From Hepsetus odoe (lineage: Eukaryota; Chordata; Actinopteri; Characiformes; Hepsetidae): a DNA stretch of 64,000 nt. Below are positions 1 through 12,366 of this stretch, piece by piece. A program made the position numbers and the translations under genes. Under the pieces are notes generated by a model that saw only the letters and a program-made list of their open reading frames with translations, was not told the origin of the DNA and searched no databases. The first letter of the stretch is position 1. Each line of letters starts with the position of its first letter. Where the stretch lies: assembly GCA_017165825.1 (NCBI GenBank), contig CM029386.1, positions 3,134,950 to 3,198,949 on the forward strand, read 5' to 3'.

Positions 1-275
1 TAGATCACTGTGTGGATTAACCAATCAAACCGCTCAGGTACAGAGATTGTACTGAAAATGAGAGACAAAAGCACGATCCTTCAGGAAGATCTGGAGAGCT
101 GCTCAGGTACAGAGACTGGACTGAAAATGAGAGACAACAACACTGTCCTTCAGGAAGATCTGGAGAACTGCTCAGGTACAGAGACTGGACTGAAAATGAG
201 AGAAAAAACACTGTCCTTCAGGAAGATCTGGATCATTCTTCCTCAACAAGACATTAAAAATGCAAGAAATTGTGG
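1..275 (-). repeat. 69-bp-unit dispersed repeat, copy 1
   Basis: Three near-identical units start at 32, 101 and 170, a period of exactly 69 bp. Each begins gctcaggtacagag and ends in a caggaagatctgg segment. The left edge tagatcactgtgtggatta is the reverse complement of sequence at 21031-21049, and the right edge matches the reverse complement of 19590-19630. The element is therefore a dispersed family that contains internal tandem units. The long ORF here only reflects that 69 is divisible by three. Confidence 0.7.
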
Positions 276-855
276 ATCGTTGGAGGGAAATATGAAGAAA
301 CGAGGGACTCAAGACGTTAGCGCAGATGTGTATTTATAGACTGGAACCAGGTTCAGGTGATCAGTATCGACTATGTTTAACCGAATCCAGAGTGAGAAGT
401 TAATAAAGTCTAACCTTCTTCAAAGCGAAAGATGACCAACTTTTGGATGGTATGCATGGACACACTCTCTCCTCCCTCCAACCCTCTCCCCACAGAATGC
501 TCTGAAATGTCACCATCCATTTAATTAAGTGCTGTCTTTTGCTGAATTTACATGAGCAAATGTCAATAATCCCACTTGCTTTGGCAAAAGATTCATAATC
601 TCAACAGAGAAAAAGAAAATGTTCTAAAAGCCATTCCTATATGTTGATTTTTTGTTAAGCTTGCAGGCCAGATTAACTACCCAAGTAACCTCATGAGCTC
701 TACTTCACAGATCCAATCAGTTACCCCTTAGGACTGTTGCTAAGGACATTAGGGCACCAAATGATGGTGTTTTTTTGGACACCATTTCTCAGATGCATTT
801 AAGTTAAAGGTGGTCAAGTGGTAGGAAACTCGGCAAGAGGTCCAAGAGGTTGAAG
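276..855. other. intronic or downstream DNA, nothing recognised
   Basis: No exon, RNA gene or repeat was recognised in this stretch on either strand. Confidence 0.5.
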
Positions 856-1015
856 AGCTTCAAGGAAAGGAGATTTTCATGAGTGTGATGAGAAATTTGT
901 ATATTAGAGGGACAGCTCAGGTTAGACGTTTTGGAGACAAAGTTAGGGAAGCAAGGTTGTCTTGGTTTGGACATGTCCATAAGAGAGACGAGGATTATAT
1001 TGGGAGGTGGAAAAG
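856..1015 (+). mobile_element. LINE fragment (RT C-terminal part, WFGHVQRR family)
   Basis: The segment atattagagggacagctcag with the following text matches the 3' coding part of the LINE copy at 13260-13380. It has frame breaks and stops abruptly at a 42-bp minisatellite. It is a dead fragment. Confidence 0.7.
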
Positions 1016-1405
1016 AGTGGATGTCCAATGTAGATGTTTCCAATAAAGTGGCCAATGAGTGGAAGTCCAATGTCTGTGTTTCCAATAAAGTGGCCAATGA
1101 GTATACACCCGATGTAGATGTTTCCAAAAAAGTGGCCAATGAGTAGAAGTCTGATGTAGATGTTTCCAAAAAAGTGGCCAATGAGTGGAAGTCCAATGTA
1201 GGTGTATCATATAAAGTGGCCAATTAGTGGAAGTCCAATCTAGATGTTTCCAATAAAGTGACCAACGGCAATACCTCCAATGTAGATGTTTCCAATAAAA
1301 TGGCTACAGAGTAGAAGTTCAATGTAGGTGTTTCCAATGAAGTGGTTAATGAGAAGACCCCCAATGTAGGTGTTTCCAAAAAAGTGGCCAATGATTGGAA
1401 GTCAT
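1016..1405 (+). repeat. 42-bp minisatellite
   Basis: About nine units of 42 bp, each containing gatgtttccaataaagtgg and ccaatgagtggaagtcc with small variants. A related motif (tttctaataaagtggccag) recurs at 17075-17210. The unit length is a multiple of three, which explains the long repetitive ORFs on both strands. Confidence 0.9.
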
Positions 1406-4400
1406 AGATGAGTGTCCTACCATGAGACCTCCAGCACCTCATGACATCACAAAGAACCAAGCAGTGACTGAAACAGCTGGACTGCAGCAGTGAATGAGTA
1501 ATTCACGAGGGCCAAGAACCAGAATCTGCAAAGGAAGTGTGAACTTTGTAGGAATGCAAGACACAACAAGAGGTGGCCCTCATTGGTATTCAGGACATGG
1601 AGGTGGTGGGGGATGAAGAAAGGGAGAGGAAATGTTGCTGGACCCTAGGCTCTGCTAATGAGGCCAAAGGAGAGGGATTTGGTGGCGAGGTGAGACGGAT
1701 GATAAGCTGGTTTGTTCTGGTGTGTTTCCAGTCTCAGAAGAAACTAATGAATCAGTAAAAAGCTTTGAAAAATCTCATGATTTCAGAAGATCCACCGACA
1801 GCAGCTGCAGGGACGAAGAATCAGTTTTGGAAAACCGAATCAGCTGCCGAGGGGATGCTCAGGGACAAATATATTTTACATTGTCATAAATAACAATAAA
1901 AATAGCTAAAACTGAACGTTAGATCAAATAAACGCGATTCTTTATATTGAGATTACTTTTTTCATTTATTTTACTAAGACTTCATTTTAAGTAAGGATTT
2001 AATTATTATTATCATGTGAATACCTATGTCAAATTAATACTTTTATTTTGTAGACTGGGAAAACTACAAAATGTATGTTGAAAAAAATATATATCGTACC
2101 TTAAAAATAGCAAAAAATGTGGTAAAAGAGAAAAAAATGTCATCACCTTTCGCTTTTGAATCAATTTGCATTAAATTTCCTCATTAAAATCTGAGAATTT
2201 CTTTGAAATGTAATATTTTTAATACCTTCATACTGGATTCGCCATAATTTCATGGTTGTCTGTAAAAATTACATAAAATAAATAATCAGATATCAAATAT
2301 GTCTAATAGTTAAGAATATTAAAACATAAATGTATATATTTATTCGATTTTATTGTGCTTGTTTATAATAAAAGTGCCTACTGGTAGAACTTCTTGACGG
2401 AAGCAAAATTATCTGTAATATTTCTTAAAATTAAAAAACAATTTAGAATATTTATTATCTGTCCCAGTCTCAAAACATTTGGCCACGGCTTTAGAAGAAA
2501 AGAATGAAACGGTGCATCACAAGAAATTTTACTGATCAAAAACGGAGAGGGTGACATATCGTCCTACCCACATCTGCTTCAATATTCAAGAACATAAGCT
2601 GCTAAGCTGCTTTCTGAGAAAAGGGATAAAGACGGACGGAAATCAAACCTGACGCAGGACCTCCTACTGGCAGGACGTCCCACTGGTACGGGCTCTCCGG
2701 GAGTCGTGTACAGTCGCCGCTGCCTCTCTCCTGTTAGGCAGAGGTGGGAGGAATCTGCCACACTCACTTTGCACCCTTTTATGAGAGCAAATTAGGAACA
2801 AGAGGAAATGCCATTCCCCCATTTCATTCACCACTTAAGCCGAGGAGAGACTCTATTTCGACACTGTCAGTTAATCTCCTTTGAATATATCATCCCCTAT
2901 TACACTAATCTCATTCTCATGCGTGGGTTATTACTTCACTGTGAGCGAAGGTGGTGAAAATAGGAGCCGAATGAAGATTCGCCACGCACAGCGCGACCGG
3001 AATGGAGTCTGAAACGAATGCAAAATGCTGGAGGTGATACTTGTTCGCGGTAGGAGAATGTTGCATTTGTGCTGAGACAGATTTGTTCTGACACAAGACA
3101 ACGTTCCATTTTTTTTATTCCATGAAAAAAGAGACAAAATGCGCAATAGAGGATTCCAAGCTGTCTGCTGCTGGTCCTCAACCTGCTGTTCAGGGTCTTC
3201 GTCCTTCGAAAGGATGCGGTCTGAGTAGGAGTGGCCTTCAGAGAACACGAAGAACCCACTGGGCCTTGAACCAAATGTTTGACAAGATGGTCTGGCCTAT
3301 GGATGAAGCATCGCTCCTGTTGCCTAGCAACTCTGACAGATGGAACTAGCACCATGACTATTAATAACAAAAATAGCTATAAACCCTTGCTAAAATGAAA
3401 AATGGAGACGGACATATTTGAACTGATAAAAACACACAATGAATCTTGGCGGTAGGCTGTGACGGATACGCCCTCTGTTCCCATGAAAATGAAGGCCACG
3501 TTTCTCAGCTGCGTTCAAAAAAGGGCCCCAGATTTGACGAGACCTGGATTCTCTAGCCTTTCAGGACATGCTCAATGGGAACAAGATCTGGGAAATTTTG
3601 AGGAACATCTTTAAGTCCTTGTTCCTCAAAACGTTCCTCCATAGCACTTGCAGCGTGGCAGGACATATTTCCTGCTGGACGAGGACAGTGACCTTAGGGA
3701 ACACCACTGCCATGAAGAGGTGAACTTTGTCTGCAGTGTTTAATGCTAAGTAACATCCACAAAAAGTGCCAGGACCAAAGGTTTCCCAGCAGATCATTGC
3801 TCAGAGCATCAAACCGGCTGGCTCCATAACGTCCCGTTGCTGTCATTTCACAAGAAAAAGCTTGTTTTCTCCAAGGTCCAGAAGCAATGCTCTCATGCTT
3901 TTCTCCCTCTGATAACGAGCACCGATTCTTTGCTTCCCATCAATTATGTTCCCGTTCTTTTAATCAGTGTTATTCATGCCATCTGTGAAGGAGAAGAATA
4001 TTTTGGCTCAACTATGTTTGTGATTAACATGATATATATCCCTACCTGACTCTATTTCCACAGCGACTCCTGAATTATGCCAAAACCCTACAATCTGCAC
4101 ATCCCACTTTGGGATTGAAGGCTTTTTAGTATTCAGCGTCCACAACCATATCCATCTGCAAGAACCTTCACCCTGAGGAAAGGAGGCTAAAAAGACCTTT
4201 GGCAACCAGCAGCTTAGTATCTCTGCTCTCATAAGGCCGTACTGAGCTTTCCCCATGCCCACCGTAACCTGCCTGCTGTTCATGAAACTTTCACAAGCAG
4301 ATTTTTTTTTTACCATCAAAGTTAAACTAGCTGGGGAAAAAAATGAAAAGAATCTCCGTAACCGATTGAAGTCTGATGCTACATCTTCAGCTGCAATACA

Positions 4401-5750
4401 TTTTTTATACAAAGGCTCGTACCCCTCCTTTCCGAATTACTGGAGCCCTTAATACGGGTTTTTGCAGTTTCATCCCCCCCCCCCAATCGATCCAGCTTGT
4501 TAAATGTCAATATGTCTGGCCAGTAGAGGCATCCTCAAGCTGCGGTAAAGGCTTTATGTAGGCTTTTATTAATTGAAATGGAAACATGGGAACCTTTAAG
4601 AAGAATAGCTACAATCTGATGATGAATTGAGCTCATCAAACACTTCAAAAGCTCTTTAGATCTTTTAGCCAATAAAACAGACTTTTTTTACTAAAAAATA
4701 TGTTTTTAGTTAGAAACCATCTTTCTTCAAGCACTGTCAACAATGGGATGTAAGTGGACAATATAAGCAGTCAATCCAAGAAAATTGTACAGTGAATCTG
4801 CACTATGATTAATAAATCGTTGTTTAGGAGATGGAAAGAAGCCCCGTTGTGTCCTAGTAACCACCAGCTTTATTAGAAAAAGAAACGAGGAACCTTATTT
4901 TAAAAGAGATGCAGCTCTGTGCCAGGACTCTGGAGGGCCTCCAAAAATGCAATGTTCAAGCTAACTTATGTTTTTGTGTGAATTTCTCTGTATTTCGTGC
5001 CATTTTTTAATATCACCATCTCAAACTGAAGGCCTGGATCTGTCTCTCACTGCTGGCCTTTGTTACAAGGTGGAGACACATTGATTTTTTTTTTAAATCC
5101 TGGTGAAAGTCAACAATACAGCGAGCGATCTCAGATTTTTGAACCATAATGCGACTTGTTTTTTATGTTTTTTTGGTAAAATGGCTCAATTCATGTGTTT
5201 CATTCATGGACATGTCCTGCACCACAGACCGTGACATCGCACCGGCTTTGGAAATCCCATACATCAAATCAAATTTTGCTTCCTGTGTCTCCGGGCCTTA
5301 TGGAACGTGCTAGCAGGCAGGGAGAGCGTGGCTTCGCCCCTGCAGGGGGCCGCCAGGGTGGCAGGGCACTTGAAGAGGATAGCGGAGCTCGCCGGGGGGA
5401 CGCCTCATGGACAATTTGAGGGCTTGATGTCCTGGGGACAGGAACCAGCTGAGATAAACATCAAAAGCTCGCTTGACCAGTGAAGTTACGCTGCAAATGG
5501 GAGCGCAAGGTGGCAAAGAATATCTGCAGCACAGCAGCGGCAAGCAGGGCCTCACCAGGGTCTATTAATCAAGGATGACATGTTAAAAAACACACTGACC
5601 GAGCTGAGATGAGTCCGACTTTACCCTGTGATTCCATGCCTTGGACCTTGAAGGTTGTAGGTTTACCATGAACATCTACTCATCGGTTCTACAAAACTTC
5701 ACAGCCACAAAAAAGCTTTCCATTGAAAGTATAAAGTACAGCATCTGTGG
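1406..5750. other. long non-coding stretch left of exon 20
   Basis: No further erbb4 kinase exon was found on the minus strand and no other gene is supported. The part at 1900-2480 is strongly AT-rich. There is a short C run at 4476-4485 and T runs near 4300 and 5087. Short ORFs at 2931-3370 and 5195-5555 have no recognisable protein pattern. Confidence 0.5.
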
Positions 5751-5751
5751 A

Positions 5752-5975
5752 GTGTGAGGTGAAGTGAAAGTGAAAGTGAATATGTGTCATTGTGATGACC
5801 CCACAGTGAACCACAATGAAATGCTTCCCTGCATTTGACCAACTGCAGCAGGTGGGCAGCCATATCCAGCGCCTGAGGAGCAGTGACGGGGACGGTACCT
5901 TGATCAAGGGTACTTCAGAGTAACCTACTGGTCCGGGATTCAGACCCACAGCCTTCTTATCCTGAGACCTAGTCC
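5752..5975 (-). mobile_element. tRNA-derived SINE, type I
   Basis: The element reads on the minus strand from a tRNA-like head through ccttgatcaagg to a tail ending in gtgacaca and ctttcactttcac. It belongs to the most frequent repeat in the window, whose head carries an A box (tggcctagtggttaggg) and a B box (gggttcgattcc). Confidence 0.75.
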
Positions 5976-6350
5976 ATAGTTGGAAGAGATGAATCTTCAA
6001 GAATTCTTTGAAGATAGAGAGGGACGTTCCTGTTCTGATAGTATTTTTGATCATTCCACCATGAGTGACCAAGAATAAAAAAATGTCTGTACCTTGTGTG
6101 AAGGGATGGCAATGCCAGAAGATGTTCCTTAGAAGAAGGCAGTGAATGAGAAGCAGTTAGCAAGGAGCAGATGTGGAAGTCACTGTGTAAGACCTCTAGC
6201 AACACCACATGCATCCCAGAAACACAGATCTCACTAGTTCAGCAGACCTGACTAAGAGTCGCCCACCATCCTCAAACGCTTGAATGCAATGATGAAGTTC
6301 TAACAAAAGTTGTGAAAATGTCTCTGGTTAAGGTACGGGGACACTTTTAC

Positions 6351-6536
6351 CTTTGCGATCTGGACACACCAGTTGAGCAGCAGCTGGGAGCCGATGTTGT
6401 CCTTGTGTTCATGAACGTAGTCCAGCAGGCAGCTGTGGGGCATGAGTTGGGTCACCAGTTGGATGGTGGGGCTCAGACACACTCCCAGCAGACGCACCAG
6501 GTGGGGGTGCTCCATACTGGCCATGATCAGTGCCTC
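6351..6536 (-). CDS. erbb4: erbb4 exon 20: helix C to hinge
   Basis: This 186-nt exon is in phase 0 at both ends, with acceptor CTCCACCAG-type and donor GTAAAA. It encodes EALIMASMEHPHLVRLLGVC, LSPTIQLVTQLMPHSCLLDY and VHEHKDNIGSQLLLNWCVQI before AK. It contains the helix C glutamate (first residue), the gatekeeper Thr in LVTQLMP and the hinge. The next exon, carrying HRDLAARN and DFG, is not present in the remaining 6.3 kb and should lie to the left of the window. Confidence 0.97.
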
Positions 6537-6818
6537 CTGGTGGACAGGAGAAGAAATTCAGTTCAGGGGCTCAACATAATAGCACTGTCTCTACATTTTT
6601 ATAGTCTCTTCATGGGTGTCGCTCAGTCGCTACTTTAATCCACAGAATGCATTAAAACAAAGTGCCCCTCAGGGAACATTATCCGAAAATGATTACTGAA
6701 GACACCAAACTTTATTATTCTATGAAGACACTGAAGAGGTTTCAGTGGAAAGGATTTTGGAGGATCTTGATCTGAATTATTTTATACTCAGTAGTTGTTC
6801 TCTGGTTCCATCCACTAC

Positions 6819-6885
<67 letters not shown>

Positions 6886-7937
6886 GGCTGTTTTCTCAGT
6901 TTGGCCGCTGACAGTGAGAAACCTCTCAGAACACGCCATGTTTGGCTGCTTTGACTGTACGTGGGCGGTCACATTTGAAACCTTACAGAAGATCACGTTA
7001 CGGCTCCAGAGTGAGATTCTGCTCCGAGCAAGGCTCGGGTGATGGACTCCTGCCCAGTTAGCAGTAAATAGCAGACAGAAATGCCAGACACAGCACTACG
7101 GAGCTCGAGGGGGATAGAAAAAGTGTGTGAGTGCGTGTGTGTGTGTGTGTGTGTGTGTATGTTTCTGTGCCCAGCCCAGACTAGCATTAGTGAAACACCC
7201 CCTGACATCTATTTCTCATCCGTCAGTCTGATTAAAATGCACATCTTTATCATGAACGAAGGTATATTTTTGTAATTATGAGATTAACTCGCTTCTATTC
7301 AACTGAATTTAAACTGAGTGAGTTTCCAGAAACACTGATGATCAAATGACCCCCAGAACGAATTCTAAAGTGATCAACTCACGTCCATGAACTCCACGTT
7401 GGCTTTTGGTCCTGTCGTCTCATTGAGGATCTTTATGGCAACTGGGATCTTCACGCTCTCACCCTCTGGAACCCAGATTCCCTGAAAAGCATGCAAAACA
7501 AGACAAGGACTCAGAACCAGGTCCAGGACCACGTCCATTTGCTGTGGAGACATTCGCATGGAAGAACTACCTTGTAGACGGTGCCGAAGGCTCCTGTCCC
7601 CAAGACCTTGACCCTCTTGAGCTCTGTCTCCTTTAGGATACGCAGCTGAGCCTGATTGGGCGCTGTTCCACTGGGTGTCAGGGGCTCCACCAACTGACAC
7701 ATTGGATTGGATTATATAATGACACAAGGTACTTTTATTATAAAACAATGCACACACATACAGTAGTTACAGCATATAAAATTAGATTGTGTGTGTGTGT
7801 GTGTTTAGATGCTGACAGTACAGGCATGTGTTGAAGTAAAGCTGATTTTATCACATCAAGTCATAATTCTGAAAGTCAGTGTTGCTTGCAAAATCCTTTT
7901 AGTCCATTCTCCTTGTTGTTGTTGTTGTTGTTGTTGC

Positions 7938-7986
<49 letters not shown>

Positions 7987-10900
7987 CTTCTTCTTCTTCT
8001 TCTTCTTCTTCTTCTTCTTCTTCTTCTTCTTCTTCTTCTTCTTCTTCTTCTGCTGCTTTCGGCTGCCATTTAGGGAATGTCACAGAGGATCCTCCATCTC
8101 ACAACCAATTTGTGGAGCATAAGCACTACCAACATTCATTATCACACCTTCAACTTCCAGCTTCAAACTCATCACCCTCCCTGACACTCTCTTCACCTCC
8201 AAAACACTCTCCACATACTCTTCCTTCAGGATAACTCCTAGCCCATTCCTCCTTCTATCCACACCATGGTAGAACAGTTTAAACCCCCCTCCAATACACC
8301 TGGCCTTACTACCCTTCCATCTAGTCTCTTGCACACACAAAATATCAACCTTCCTTCTCTCCATCATATCAGCTCATTCTCTACCTTTACCAGTCATACT
8401 GCCAACATTCAAAGTTCCTACCCTCACTTCCACTCTTTTCCACTCTCTTTCACTTCTTTTTCTCCTCTTTCCTCCAGACATGCCTTCCTCCTCTTCTTAT
8501 TTTTCTCCTTTGGCCAACAGTAGTCCAGTTTCCACCAGCACCTTGTAGCCTAACAGTACTGGTGGCAGTTATTGTTAACCCGGGACTTGACCAATCCGGT
8601 ATGGAATTCTTTTTTGTTGGCCGCATATTGATTGGGCAAAGTTTTACACCGGATGCCCTTCCTGACGTAACCCTTCCCATTTACCTGGGCTTGGGACCGG
8701 CACCAATACACTTACTTGTGCATCCCTAGTAGCATCCATCCTGTCTTTAAAACAAACTTTAATGGGAGCCATTCTGCCTCATGGTGCTGAAATGCTGAAG
8801 ACCTTTCTAAACTTTAAGGGGAGCTGTCCTTGTCGGTGGCTGAAATCCTGTCCATCAAGAACCTCAAATACCAGGTTCATCCAGAGTAGAACCAGTGAGC
8901 CATTCTGTTGCTGCAAGATGTAAACTTTCATGTAGACACTCTCTTCATGCAACATCTTCAATATTTCCTGCCAAAAAGCATTCTTTGATGCCTAGAACCA
9001 TTTTTGTTTCCCTGAAGAACCTTTCGATGGACAGTTCTTCAAAAGACACTTTTAGAAATGAGATACGCAAGAGGTTGAAAAAATGTTTCAAAGGCATCTG
9101 CAGATGAAGATCCTACATCAGTCAAAGCCAATACAAATGTGGCCATGCACTGATCTTTTGTAGGATGTCTACTCCTTGGGGGAGCAATAATAGCGCTAGA
9201 TTTCTGCCTGACTGCAGACTGGAGGACGTCTTCTGGAACATGAAAGAAATATCTTTTGTAACATGAGAGGCTTTTCTTCTTATGGGATTTCTTCTCATCC
9301 ATTTTACCCTTGAGGTCAATTAGCTAGAACTGCACTGGAACACAGCAGGTAACAAAGCGTTTGGATGTTCTAATGTTCATTTACAGTAATTTTCTACCAG
9401 AGCTTCACTTAAAATCGTTGAACGTAATTAAGCAGGGAGAAAAGATCCCATGCAGAAGAAGACAAGTTCACCAAAAATTGAAGACCAGTTTTGGCTTAAT
9501 CTGGTTCAAACCCCCTTTTTCTCCACAGATGAGGAAGCCTAAACTGCAATATCTGAAGACATTTTGATTTCTGATGAAAATCTTTGGTAATAAAGTGTTT
9601 CTAAATAGACTTCCTTTAGCTGCTAGTCCCACCAAAACCAAACCAACCTGGAGAGAAAGTGAAAGTGATTATGTGTCATTGTGAGTACACAGTACACAGT
9701 AAACATTTCAAACACACCGTGCAGAAGGGGGCAGCTATAGAAAGCACCTGGGGAGCATTGATATGGATGATACCTTGCTCAAGGGTACCTCAGGGCAAAG
9801 TCTGGGATTCGATCTTTTAACATTCTTTAACATTCTTTTTAACATTCCGAGTTTTGAGTACAGAGGTACAGGTATCCACGAGGCTACATAACACCTACAT
9901 TAGCAGACATAACCCTAAATGAACATTAAGGTTTGTTCCCAGAACGTGAAACAACAGAGGATGTTTTTTAGAATAAACCTTTAAAAATTTCTGCGTACAT
10001 TCAAGTCAGCCATCATAAAAGGCTGATTCAACCTTAAGAGCACTTTTCTATTGTGCAGAGATGTTGGACACCACTCTCAGTACATCACACCCCACTAACG
10101 ACTTTCTTCTCACTCCTCCGCACTCTCTCTCACCTCTGTCTCCAGGAAGCGGCGCAGTGATCGCTTCTTCTTGATGCTTTTGCGTCGGGCGAAGACAGCA
10201 AAGCCCAGCGCTATGATGACCAACACAAACAACCCGCCGATGCTTCCAGCAACAATCAGAGGGGTCCTAGAAGAAAAAAAAAAACAACAACATAAGGATT
10301 ATAACTCTACAGTATTGTACTGGATTAAATTACATTGTGTCCTATAGTACTACAACTATTGTTTTGGATTGGGACACTTATTTCCAACTTTTCCGAACAG
10401 CTCGGATAAGGAAACACGTAAATATTCATGAAATCGCATTTTATCCCATTTTATCATAAAGGTGCTCATGGACAAAGTAGGACAAAGACATTAGTATAAA
10501 TGAAAGGGAGGACAATGTAGTGGTTAGGAGTAGAGGTGGTGAAGGTGGAGGAGTTTGAATATTTTGGATCAACAGTTCAGAGTAATGGGGAGTGTGGAGG
10601 AGAGGTGAAGAGGAGAGTGCAGTGGGTGGAGAAGAGTGACAGAAGTGATCTGTAACACCTGCAAGAGTAAAAGGGAAGGTTTACAGGGTGGTAGCAAGAC
10701 CAGCCATGTTATGTGGGTTGGAGACAGTAAGTAAAAAACAGGAGGTGGACCAGGAGATGGCAGAGTTAAAGATGCTGAGATTTTAATTAGGTATGACGAG
10801 GATGGACAGGATTAGAAATGAGTATATTAGAAGGACAGATCAGGTTAGATGTTTTGGAGACAAAGTTAGAGAAACAAGGTTGCATTGCTTTGGACATGTG

Positions 10901-12335
10901 CAGAGGAGAGATGAGGATTATATCATGAGGAGGAAGTTGAAAATGAAGCTGCAAGGAAAGAAGAGAAGAGTAAGACCAAAGAGGAGGTTTATGGACGTGG
11001 TGAGAGAGGACATGAAGTGGTCAGTTTGAAGGAGGAAGATGCAGAGGACAGGAAGAAATGGAGATGGATGATTCTCTGTGTATCTATTAGTTGGACATTC
11101 ACAAGAGCATCCTAATATTGATCTACTGCTGGAATTGATATCCTACTTTTTGATTCCAGGAGTTAAAGGTCCTTCACCTCAACTGTTCTGTTAAAGGTTC
11201 CTCAACACTGTGTTGCTGTTAAGTGTACAATGGTTCTCTGACCTGTCCAGTAATCCAATGCAGTCTTGGATTCGGGGTCCAGTACACCTGTAACCAGAGA
11301 AGAACACTGTCTTAAAAAAAAAAAAAACATTAATAAGAGATTTTCTACCAAAGCCACCAAAAACACAGGGTCAACAGAAGAACAAATGTTTATGTAGGTC
11401 CGTATTTTCAGAGGGATTTATATTCCAAGACCACGGATTCTAAAAGCTACTGAAATGTTTCGGTGGAGTTTCTGCTTTTATGTGACCATATATACGGTGG
11501 AACGCACACATATATTATACAAAAATAAATTCACGTTAATAATCTGCATTTTCATCAGGGAGGGAAATAATATTTGGAATTATCCCGTGATGAGCAACAT
11601 GAAACACAATCCCTGCAGCCTCTTTCAGAGATTTATGCCCGCCGTGTTTTTCGTATGCATAATAGGTCAGCGGTAACCGGCCGTTGCTGAGCTCATCTCC
11701 AGCAGGATCCGCACCGATGGAGAAAAAAAAACACAGCGAGGGGCAAATTAAAAAGTGCGGCAGGAAATTCGATCCCTCCCAGCTAGACTCCTGAACTCGG
11801 GGCCCCCTTGACTCTCTTTTTTTTTTTTAAGTGAAAATTCGCAGCTCAATATATAAAGGATAAATGAGTAAATCCCGCTGCAGTTATTCTTCATATAAAA
11901 ATCTAAATATATTTATAAATACATAAAAAGAGAAGACCTGTAGGAAGCATAAAAAATAATTTTGCAAAAAAATAAATGTATAATTGTCACAGTCTGCCTA
12001 GGTGCGGTTAAGTTTTGTTCACGGTAGAGGGCGCTCTGTTCTGACTGAGCACACCTGGGCTCATGAAGGTACCGGTGTGCTTCATTGGGGCTGCTATTTA
12101 TGCCCCAATTAGTCAGAACAGAGCGCAGTTCAATCTATAGGCAAAGCCTGAAGTTACGGGTGGTTCAGTTTCAGTTTTGTGTCTGGTTTTGGTGACTTGT
12201 TTAAATAATATTATGTCTTGGATCATTGGCTCTGCACAGACATCCTTCCTGCACCCCGCCACCGTGACAATAATAAATGTAGCATTTGAAATAGCTAATT
12301 CATTCATTATTACATTTTTATTTTTATTTCTATTA

Positions 12336-12366
<31 letters not shown>

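Noticed and set aside
804..1460. Several long repetitive ORFs on both strands
   Set aside because: They are products of the 42-bp repeat, whose length is a multiple of three.
2931..3370. Overlapping minus-strand ORFs of 105 and 144 codons
   Set aside because: No recognisable domain, no splice context that joins erbb4, and codon patterns look random.
5195..5555. GC-richer segment with ORFs on both strands, considered as a kinase exon
   Set aside because: It lacks the HRD and DFG motifs expected after exon 20 and has no matching phase or splice sites.
1..6350. Search for erbb4 exon 21 (HRDLAARN)
   Set aside because: The motif was not found on the minus strand; the intron appears to extend past the left edge.
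7809..8234. 141-codon ORF rich in Cys and Ser (and Leu, Phe or Glu/Gln in other frames)
   Set aside because: It is translation of the GTT/CTT microsatellite plus a LINE end.
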